Shown piece by piece: positions 34,576-40,424 of a stretch of DNA of 40,424 nucleotides. Both the position numbers and the translations under genes were made by a program. How positions within the stretch are numbered: position 1 is the first letter of the stretch; each line of letters starts with the position of its first letter. Below the pieces are notes generated by a model, which was given only the letters and a program-made list of their open reading frames with translations, was not told the DNA's origin and did no database searches. Origin of the DNA: Desulfovibrio sp. (GTDB taxonomy: Bacteria; Desulfobacterota; Desulfovibrionia; Desulfovibrionales; Desulfovibrionaceae); NCBI GenBank assembly GCA_028708865.1, contig JAQVYA010000010.1, positions 1 to 40,424 on the forward strand, in the 5' to 3' direction.

Positions 34576-34602
34576 AAACGTTTTTTGATCCACGTTCGAT
34601 AA
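34576..34602 (+). promoter_or_regulatory. Sigma-28-like promoter for cheV–HPt
   Basis: AAACGTTT (34576–34583), 11 bases, then TTCGATAA (34595–34602) matches the flagellar sigma-28 consensus TAAAGTTT-N11-GCCGATAA at 12 of 16 positions with exact spacing. It lies 80 bases before the cheV start codon. It overlaps an ATCAAA-N5-TTTGAT inverted repeat (34573–34589), and a TTTGATCAAA palindrome lies upstream (34513–34522); these could be regulator sites for either divergent gene. Confidence 0.45.
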
Positions 34603-34682
34603 AAAAACGCCCCTTTACAGAAGGCGGGGGGCCAAGGTAAGACTTCAATCAGGGTAAACCCGCGAATGGGAAAGGGGCAGCC

Positions 34683-35603
34683 ATGAGTCAAAAAGAAATA
34701 TTGCTCGAAACCGGAACAAACGAGCTGGAGATTCTTGAGTTCTACATCAATGAACTCCGGCCCGGAGACAAAACACCTGTGACCAGCCACTTCGGCATTA
34801 ACGTGGCCAAGGTCATGCAAGTCATCGAATCCCCAAACCTTGAGGCGCCCGAATCCGCCCCACATCCTTCTTTTCTGGGCAACATTCCCTTGCGAGACTT
34901 GATCCTGCCGGTTCTTGACCTTGCCGTCTGGCTCGACATCACCCGTGCCGAGGATGGCATGGAAATCGTCATCGTCACGGAGTTCAGCCAGACCGTCACC
35001 GGCTTTCTTGTATCCGGGGTCACGGAAATCCACCGCGTCAATTGGGAAGAGGTCATCCCCCCCGGGAACTATCTCGATTCCCTGGGGACAGGTTCCATCA
35101 TCGGCATGGTCAACATGGAGGACCGCTTCATTCAACTTCTGGACCTGGAAACCATTCTCTCCGAAGTCAACCCCATTGACCATGAACGGCCCATCGAACC
35201 CTTGAGCGAAACAAAGTACACGGCTCTGGTGGCCGACGATTCGGCAACCATCCGCCTAATGCTTAAAAACAACCTCACGGCCGCCGGATTCGAGCCCATC
35301 ATTACGGTGAACGGCCGGGAAGCCCTGACCTTGTTGCAATCCATGCAAGATAAGGGGGACCCCCTTCCGGATATCGTAATTTCCGACATTGAAATGCCGC
35401 TGATGGATGGATTCAGCCTGACCAAAAATATTAAACATAACAAACAGCTCCAACAACTGCCCGTGATTCTCTATTCCTCAATCATTACAAAGGAATTGAA
35501 GCACAAGGGCGAGTCCGTGGGAGCCGACGCCCAGATATCCAAGCCTGAAATGGAACGTATCCCCGATCTCGCAACCACTCTCATCGAAGGACGTGCCTCT
35601 TGA
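34683..35603 (+). CDS. cheV: Chemotaxis coupling protein CheV
   Basis: A 306-residue hybrid of a CheW-like scaffold and a response-regulator receiver. Residues 15–165 form the CheW domain, linking chemoreceptors to the CheA kinase (VIESPNL, FLGNIPLRDLILPVLDLAVWL). Residues about 178–300 form the receiver: acidic pair Asp185–Asp186, phosphate acceptor Asp235 in ISDIEMPLMDGF, then YSS near 266 and the conserved Lys in ISKPEME. All are intact, so phosphorylation by CheA is expected, probably for adaptation. The stop overlaps the HPt gene (TTGA), so both are made together. GGGG-type purines lie just before ATG 34683. Confidence 0.94.
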   Translation: MSQKEILLETGTNELEILEFYINELRPGDKTPVTSHFGINVAKVMQVIESPNLEAPESAPHPSFLGNIPLRDLILPVLDLAVWLDITRAEDGMEIVIVTEFSQTVTGFLVSGVTEIHRVNWEEVIPPGNYLDSLGTGSIIGMVNMEDRFIQLLDLETILSEVNPIDHERPIEPLSETKYTALVADDSATIRLMLKNNLTAAGFEPIITVNGREALTLLQSMQDKGDPLPDIVISDIEMPLMDGFSLTKNIKHNKQLQQLPVILYSSIITKELKHKGESVGADAQISKPEMERIPDLATTLIEGRAS

Positions 35604-35995
35604 ACTCCATGGATCCTGAAGTACTTTCAACCTTTTTGGCCGAATCCGAAGACCGGCTCATGGACATTGAGTCCGGCGTGCTTGCACTGGAAAGTTATGG
35701 CGACGAAATCGACGAGGAACTGGTGCACAGCATTTTTCGTGACGCCCACTCCATCAAGGCGGGAGCCAACCTTCTGGGCCTGCGCAACATCGAACGCCTA
35801 GCTCACGGATTGGAAAACGTACTGGACAGCATCAGAGAACACGAACTCGTCCCCGGCAAGACCATTGCCTCCCTCTTACTGGAAACAGTTGATACCATGA
35901 ACGATCTGTTCGCCGAAGTTCAGGAAAGCGAAGAACAGGACATTTCGGAATTGCACGAACAGCTTTGCCTGGCCGCTGGGATGGACCCGGAATAA
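35600..35995 (+). CDS. Histidine phosphotransfer (HPt) protein
   Basis: A 131-residue four-helix HPt protein. His50 lies in FRDAHSIKAGANLLGL, the standard phosphotransfer site; the following RLAHGLENVLDSIREHELVP helix is typical of the P1 domain of CheA. No kinase or CheW domain follows, so it is a free-standing phosphotransfer module. The TTG at 35600 overlaps the CheV stop and lies about seven bases after GAAGGACG; an ATG nine bases later (35609) is the alternative. The coupling to cheV suggests it shuttles phosphate to or from the CheV receiver or buffers CheA signalling. Confidence 0.88.
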   Translation: MNSMDPEVLSTFLAESEDRLMDIESGVLALESYGDEIDEELVHSIFRDAHSIKAGANLLGLRNIERLAHGLENVLDSIREHELVPGKTIASLLLETVDTMNDLFAEVQESEEQDISELHEQLCLAAGMDPE

Positions 35996-36057
35996 CTCCT
36001 CCATCCATACTGACCCGCAGCGTTCAAAACGCCGACCATCACCCAAGAAACCAGAAA

Positions 36058-36085
36058 GGCTTCGTCGACGGCCATTGACGAAGCC
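36058..36085. terminator. Hairpin between converging genes
   Basis: GGCTTCGTC (36058–36066) and GACGAAGCC (36077–36085) form a perfect nine-base-pair stem with a ten-base loop. It lies between the HPt gene (+, ends 35995) and the unknown gene (-, ends 36132), so it can serve both. The T tracts on either side are short. Confidence 0.55.
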
Positions 36086-36131
36086 CTTCATGGAAGAAAA
36101 CGCAACACAGCAACCTGACACGGAAAAGAAA

Positions 36132-36638
36132 TCAATTTTCTCCCAGCAGCTGATCTACGATCTGCATTTCGCGCAGGGTCGTAAACTGAAAAACTTGTTT
36201 TTCCACGACCTTGAGAAAATCATCATATGCCACGGTCTCAATATCCATCTCAATGCCCCGGACGTCAAAATAAGACTGAAGAAAGACCATCAGCCGGTCC
36301 TCGGCAATGACCTTCACCAAATCTTCAGCCCTGGACAAAGTTGGAAACGGTTTGTGCTGTCCGCCTAAATGAAACAACTCCATGGCACGTCTGCCGTCCG
36401 TAATCACCCCAACCATATTGAAGGTCTTCAGATGAACGAGAAAATCCTCTGTGAGTCCGGGGATCGCCTGGAGGTCCGCCTTGGGGAAAAAGCCGCAAAA
36501 CACCTGAATCCCGTCGTCTCCTTCAAACATGGTATGACGAAATACGATCAAATCGCGTTCCTTACGCGCGGCGGCCACACTTTCATACACATCGGCGGCA
36601 AAGGCTGTTTTCAATGTTTCGACTACCTTTGAATCCAT
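36132..36638 (-). CDS. Conserved-looking protein of unknown function
   Basis: A 168-residue cytoplasmic protein with no signal peptide, membrane helix or motif I recognise. AGGAG lies five to six bases before ATG 36638, and the ORF has the codon use of the surrounding core genes. It opens MDSKVVETLKTAFA, has a central beta-rich stretch (LIVFRHTMFEGDDGIQVFCGFFP) and helices to the end. It stands alone, 61 bases downstream of the UbiD-family gene on the same strand and converging on the cheV–HPt pair, and is probably co-transcribed with the ubiD-like gene. Confidence 0.7.
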   Translation of the reverse strand: MDSKVVETLKTAFAADVYESVAAARKERDLIVFRHTMFEGDDGIQVFCGFFPKADLQAIPGLTEDFLVHLKTFNMVGVITDGRRAMELFHLGGQHKPFPTLSRAEDLVKVIAEDRLMVFLQSYFDVRGIEMDIETVAYDDFLKVVEKQVFQFTTLREMQIVDQLLGEN

Positions 36639-36699
36639 GAGTTCTCCTGTTCTTGTCTGGGTATCCGGGACACTCTTGCCGGCCGAAACCCAGCTCCAA

Positions 36700-38565
36700 T
36701 TAAATAATACCGTGCAACGGACCGCCTGGAGCGGCCAGGGCGTCCACCCGGCGATCCACCTCGGGATCGGTTTCCAGGGGAGGCGCGTGATACGTCTTCA
36801 ACCGGGCGTCCATAATCAAAGGCCCCCGACATCCCCAATGCTTGCAATGGGTAAAGGCCCCAACTCCATACAGATCCGTGGCTGGATCCGAACGGGTGAA
36901 CGCCACCCAGAGGAAGTTGTCCCAATTCGTTGCGGCAAACAGGGCATCATCCACCACCACGAGCAAAGGAAACTCTGTGAGTTCCTGTTGTGACTCAAGG
37001 GACTGAGCCAATTCCTCCAGCAGGGGGTCATGCTGGTCGCGCTCCCGCGCATGAGGCGGGCCCTGCACAATCAAAATTCCTGGGGCCAGGACCTGGGGAC
37101 GGCCAAACCCGTCAGGCATGTTCAACTCGCCAGGGAGAGAGTCGGCAAGTTTGCGTCGCGGCGCTCCGGCCACGGCCAGCAAAAGCTTGGACCCTTGGTT
37201 CAGGCTGATGCCGGAATAATCCAGGGTATCAATGGTGGTGCGGGTAATAAAATGCAGATCCCTGTTCAAATCAACACGCTCCAAAACATACCGGAAAAAT
37301 CCCGGTATGTCGTGCGCGGACAACGAAGGCGCATCCTCACGGGCCGCAATCAACACATATTTGGAAAGCGAAGTCTGGGTATTGCCCAACAGCGCCAGCC
37401 CATTGGTGAGCAGCTCCTGCGGACGGCGTTCCTTTTCATAGGGCACATACCGTTCGCTTCCAACAGCCAGCAATAACGGGTGTACCCCGGCCTGATCTAC
37501 AGCATGCACCTGGTGCACACCACTGAACACGGTGGGCAGTAACGGCTCGGTCAATTCATGAATGAATGTGCCGAACACCGTATCTTCCTGAGGAGGCCGC
37601 CCCACTGTGGTGAAAGGCCATACCGCGCCGTCACGATGCCAGACCTGCCGGACCTTCAACACAGGGAAGTCATGGGTCAGGCTGTAATAGCCGAGGTGAT
37701 CCCCAAACGGTCCTTCCGGCTTTTCCATGTCAGGCACGATCTCTCCGCTGATGCAAAAATCCGCTTCAGCCAGAACGGGAAGCGCTCCGGGTCCGGCCCC
37801 GGGAGGAAGGGCCATGCCCATTCGACGCCCGCCAATGGCTCCGGCAAAAAACAATTCCGGCATTCCCTCGGGCAATGGCATGACCGCGGCCAGGGTCATG
37901 GCGGGAGGACCGCCCACAAAAACATTCACCGGCAGCGGCTCACCACGTTCCAAGGCTTCGGCATGATGCGGGCCAATACCACGGTGGATCTGATAATGCA
38001 GGCCCACCTCCTCATCCGTCACAAAGTCATTGCCTGTGAGCTGCACGCGGTACATGCCCAGGTTGGACCGGCCCGTCCCCGGACGTGAAGGGCTTTCAGT
38101 GTAGACCTGGGGCAAGGTTACGTAAGCTCCGCCGTCGCCCGGCCAGGACACCAGGTGAGGCAATTCGGAAATGGTGGTGGTGTTGGCAAATACCGCCCCC
38201 CCCCGGACCTTCTTGGGGGCTGCATTCCAGCCGGCTCGCAACAGTCCGGGGACCTGTCCCGGGTGTCGCACCAAGCGGCGCAGCCCCTGCATGGGATCGG
38301 CCTTGGTTGCAAAGAGGGTCTCCAATTGGCGCAGAGCATCCCGAAAAATCCAACGGGTACGTTCCAATGTACCGAAAATATTGCAGGCCATTGGAAACCG
38401 CGTGCCTTTGACCCGCGTAAACAACAACGCGGGGCCGCCTGCTTGGAATACGCGCCGCTGGATCACTCCGGCCTCCAAGTACGGGTCTACTTCGGCCTGC
38501 ACCCGTACCAACCTGCCGTTTTGTTCCAAATCAGCCAGACATTCCGTGAGATTTCTATAACCCAT
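36700..38565 (-). CDS. UbiD-family prenylated-FMN decarboxylase
   Basis: A 621-residue decarboxylase of the UbiD family, which uses prenylated FMN to remove carboxyl groups from aromatic or enoic acids. Recognisable segments are GYRNLTECLADLEQNGRLVRV at the start, the RSNLGMYRVQLTG segment, the HYQIHRGIGPHHAEA stretch near 235–250, PEGPFGDHLGYYS near 330 (catalytic acid region) and the HCKHWGCRGPLIMDARLK segment near the end. The length is longer than the E. coli enzyme (about 500). ATG 38565 follows GGAG. In bacteria of this group a likely role is quinone synthesis (futalosine-type menaquinone), but this is inference. The start overlaps the end of the lipoprotein gene by 11 bases. Confidence 0.88.
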   Translation of the reverse strand: MGYRNLTECLADLEQNGRLVRVQAEVDPYLEAGVIQRRVFQAGGPALLFTRVKGTRFPMACNIFGTLERTRWIFRDALRQLETLFATKADPMQGLRRLVRHPGQVPGLLRAGWNAAPKKVRGGAVFANTTTISELPHLVSWPGDGGAYVTLPQVYTESPSRPGTGRSNLGMYRVQLTGNDFVTDEEVGLHYQIHRGIGPHHAEALERGEPLPVNVFVGGPPAMTLAAVMPLPEGMPELFFAGAIGGRRMGMALPPGAGPGALPVLAEADFCISGEIVPDMEKPEGPFGDHLGYYSLTHDFPVLKVRQVWHRDGAVWPFTTVGRPPQEDTVFGTFIHELTEPLLPTVFSGVHQVHAVDQAGVHPLLLAVGSERYVPYEKERRPQELLTNGLALLGNTQTSLSKYVLIAAREDAPSLSAHDIPGFFRYVLERVDLNRDLHFITRTTIDTLDYSGISLNQGSKLLLAVAGAPRRKLADSLPGELNMPDGFGRPQVLAPGILIVQGPPHARERDQHDPLLEELAQSLESQQELTEFPLLVVVDDALFAATNWDNFLWVAFTRSDPATDLYGVGAFTHCKHWGCRGPLIMDARLKTYHAPPLETDPEVDRRVDALAAPGGPLHGII

Positions 38566-39280
38566 GGATGTTCTCCGTTGATGTTGTCGGAAGCCATGTT
38601 GCCGGGAGCTTGGAGGCCTCGGCCTCCCGATGCTGCGTGTCTGGCCCGGGCTCCCATCCGCCCTTCCAGTCTTCAAGAGGGACAAAATACGGAGGGCGTC
38701 CGTTGTCGCGAAACCAGGAATCCACCACAAACTCCCGGCCTGAGGCTGTTTCCGTCACCATGGCTGCGTGGTGCGGGAAAAATATCAACACTCCCCGGCG
38801 GACCGGGGCGGCCACTCGATGGTGCCGCAGCAGACCGTGGTCCTCAAGCAGTAAAAGAAAAATACTCGTATTCACGGACTCGGCCACGCAATCCAGTTGC
38901 CCGGGCCCGGCCTGAACATTGCGGGCCACGTCCACATCGGAACCGGTTTGCTCACCGGCCATCCGTTCAAGCAACGCAACGGCTTCGCCAAGCAGCCGGC
39001 GCTCCTCTTCAGGCGTGGCAGGTGGCGAGGAAAAGGGCCGTACCACATCCCCCCACTGGGCGCCGGAAAGGCGCACCGGCTTGCGTCCACGGCAGCCAAA
39101 CCGATCACAGACCTCAAAGGACGCAGGGACAGGATGGTCCGTAAGGCCGTATTTCCGCAAATCCGCATGGGGCGCCCCGCCCTGTGCGGCGCATCCTGCC
39201 AGGAGCACCACCAGCAACAACGCCCTACTTTTTGCAAACCAAAGCGAACGTCCCGTCTCTATGTCCCGATGCAGGTTCAT
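38555..39280 (-). CDS. Lipoprotein with candidate Cys-His-Asp catalytic site
   Basis: A 241-residue predicted lipoprotein. Residues 20–30 form the hydrophobic segment ending in the lipobox LLAGC (Cys30), the site of lipid attachment. The C-terminal half has a recognisable layout: Cys131 in QLDCVAESVNTSIFLLLLEDHGLL, His170/His171 in FFPHHAAMV and Asp187 in FVVDSWF. A Cys, then His, then Asp in that order is the arrangement of transglutaminase/papain-like enzymes, so a catalytic role is possible but unproven. ATG 39280 is chosen because it gives the signal peptide directly and follows a GGGGGC purine run; a reading to 39496 is not supported. The gene overlaps the ubiD-like gene by 11 bases. Confidence 0.7.
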   Translation of the reverse strand: MNLHRDIETGRSLWFAKSRALLLVVLLAGCAAQGGAPHADLRKYGLTDHPVPASFEVCDRFGCRGRKPVRLSGAQWGDVVRPFSSPPATPEEERRLLGEAVALLERMAGEQTGSDVDVARNVQAGPGQLDCVAESVNTSIFLLLLEDHGLLRHHRVAAPVRRGVLIFFPHHAAMVTETASGREFVVDSWFRDNGRPPYFVPLEDWKGGWEPGPDTQHREAEASKLPATWLPTTSTENIHGL

Positions 39281-39449
39281 ACGCCCCCAACCGGTGGAAA
39301 ATCCGACCAGAAAACAACCAACCATTCCGATAAAAGGAATTTTCCTGGATAATCCATGCCGAAAGATTTGTCGAGCAGGACGCACATTGACAGAAACACA
39401 GCTATCGAACATAATTACACCTATTGATTTCAACCAAGGTATGCCGATC

Positions 39450-39683
39450 ATGTCCCATTCAACATATCTCCTCCTCTTACTGCTGATCCTCTTCACTGAA
39501 GTGGTGTTGCTTTTGATCCACCATCAGGCGCATACCGAACGAACCAAGCATGTGCAAAATTTCCTGGACATGGAGAACGACAAACTGAACAAAAAGATCG
39601 AAGCCCTCCAACTCACCATCCATGAATCGCACCGTGAACTGGAAAACAAACGCGCTGAAGCCGGTTCGTTGCGCAACTCATAA
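39450..39683 (+). CDS. Small membrane-anchored coiled-coil protein
   Basis: A 77-residue protein with one N-terminal membrane helix (residues about 5–25, TYLLLLLLILFTEVVLLLI) followed by a charged coiled coil (about 30–72, heptad-rich, KIEALQLTIHESHRELENK). ATG 39450 is preferred to ATG 39441 because AAGG lies ten bases before it rather than touching it. It diverges from the lipoprotein gene and is followed three bases later by a second gene of the same design. The function is unknown. Confidence 0.65.
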   Translation: MSHSTYLLLLLLILFTEVVLLLIHHQAHTERTKHVQNFLDMENDKLNKKIEALQLTIHESHRELENKRAEAGSLRNS

Positions 39684-39686
39684 CCC

Positions 39687-40142
39687 ATGATCGTATACTT
39701 CCTCCTTTTTCTGCTTTCTGTGCTCGCTTTCTTCTATTTTCGAAGCTCCATCACGCAGGAACACTTCCGCCGTAGGGAAAAGAGTAAACAGGAACACGCC
39801 AAGCTCGTAGAACGCTATGAGGAGCTGCTTCTCGAGCAACAGGAAATCAACCGAGAAATCTCGGAGCTGGATCAGCACATCACAAGAATGCAGTATGGTT
39901 ACGAAGGGGAATCCGCCTCCCACTCTCCCTCCTCGCCCGGCAAGGATGAATCCGTGGAAGAAGCGCTCTCCTCACATATGCTCTCCACCGGGCTCCTCTC
40001 GCTGGAGCAATACCAAAAAGCCAAACAGACCATGCAGACCATGAAGCTTGATCTGCTGGGGACCTGTCTAGCCCTTGGGTTCATCACGGAATCAGCGGTC
40101 CGAGAGCTCAAGACTCAATTCCCGTCCGCATCGCACCGCTGA
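39687..40142 (+). CDS. Membrane-anchored coiled-coil protein
   Basis: A 151-residue protein with one N-terminal membrane helix (residues 2–18, IVYFLLFLLSVLAFFYF), then a long charged coiled coil (about 24–68), a serine/proline-rich acidic linker (about 74–90) and a C-terminal helical part (about 92–145, SLEQYQKAKQTMQTMKLDLLG) that resembles a small helical interaction domain. It begins three bases after the preceding small coiled-coil gene, so the two are one transcript and may pair through their coils. The function is not recognised. Confidence 0.72.
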   Translation: MIVYFLLFLLSVLAFFYFRSSITQEHFRRREKSKQEHAKLVERYEELLLEQQEINREISELDQHITRMQYGYEGESASHSPSSPGKDESVEEALSSHMLSTGLLSLEQYQKAKQTMQTMKLDLLGTCLALGFITESAVRELKTQFPSASHR

Positions 40143-40424
40143 CTTTTCTCGCCATCCTTTTCTCCACTCCATTGGCTCAAAAAACATTACCCTGACCAAT
40201 AGCTATTTCTCCTCCCCCTTCTGGGATCGGCAAACCCTTTGCCAATCCGCTGTATTGCTCTGTCCCGTACATTTTAAAGACCATCTGTAATGATCGTCTT
40301 TTTACTTTTTTCGAAAATTTCCACTGCCGATACTGAAATATTCACGATCAAGCCGCGGCAAAACCAAGCAACGCGAAACACGCTCCCTCTTGCCCCAACC
40401 CGCTGAATCTGCTAGACGATTTTG
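40143..40424. other. No gene seen; window edge
   Basis: After the stop codon at 40142 no convincing gene, RNA or repeat is visible up to the end. The stretch is less GC-rich than the core genes and could hold the promoter of a gene beyond the window. Confidence 0.5.

Noticed and set aside
34518-35183. Minus-strand open frame of 221 codons opposite cheV
   Set aside because: cheV on the plus strand has all CheW and receiver residues; this frame is its mirror.
1-40424. CRISPR arrays, complete insertion sequences, rRNA genes
   Set aside because: No regularly spaced direct repeats, transposase-like proteins or rRNA-like segments were seen on either strand.

Overview
The window looks like a chromosome segment of a Desulfovibrionaceae-type sulfate-reducing deltaproteobacterium. 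The inference rests on the order glmM–cdaR–cdaA–folP–ftsH with galU and priA alongside, a selenocysteine tRNA, a ~980-residue NAD-glutamate dehydrogenase, a UbiD-type decarboxylase and a CheV chemotaxis protein. No species can be named from the sequence alone.

Region 1 (about 1–7,350) is a genomic island, visibly more AT-rich than the rest. It holds a replication-initiator-like gene (minus strand) behind an AT-rich leader with a perfect hairpin, a 45-residue cationic/hydrophobic small protein with an ideal ribosome site and its own terminator, a stand-alone tyrosine recombinase catalytic domain, a full-size tyrosine integrase, and a closely spaced three-gene unit. That unit encodes a 605-aa protein with a PD-(D/E)XK-like nuclease signature, a 360-aa helix-turn-helix/coiled-coil protein and a 93-aa zinc-ribbon membrane protein. 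It is the best candidate in the window for an undescribed (possibly defence) system. The left end of the island lies outside the window.

Region 2 (7,351–21,421) is core chromosome. It holds ptb–ilvN (translationally coupled), a TPR-like protein, an AhpD-like protein, a three-SH3 secreted protein with an OmpH/Skp chaperone, priA, galU, then glmM–cdaR–cdaA–folP–ftsH, which links cell-wall precursor synthesis, cyclic di-AMP synthesis, folate synthesis and membrane proteolysis.

Region 3 (21,590–26,589): tRNA-Sec on the plus strand, then on the minus strand argF, argG, argH and a protein made of two copies of a winged-helix-like unit, overlapping argH. This covers the last three steps of arginine synthesis.

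Region 4 (25,966–31,356): substrate-binding protein, ATPase and permease of a nitrate/sulfonate/taurine-type ABC importer, followed without gaps by phoH and an insertion-bearing ybeY. Upstream lies a 4-hydroxyphenylpyruvate dioxygenase-like gene, odd for an anaerobe.

Region 5 (31,530–40,424): the large glutamate dehydrogenase, diverging from a cheV–HPt pair behind a sigma-28-like promoter. Then come an unknown gene, a UbiD-family decarboxylase overlapping a lipoprotein with a Cys-His-Asp arrangement, and two small membrane-anchored coiled-coil proteins. The last ~280 bases contain no recognised gene.
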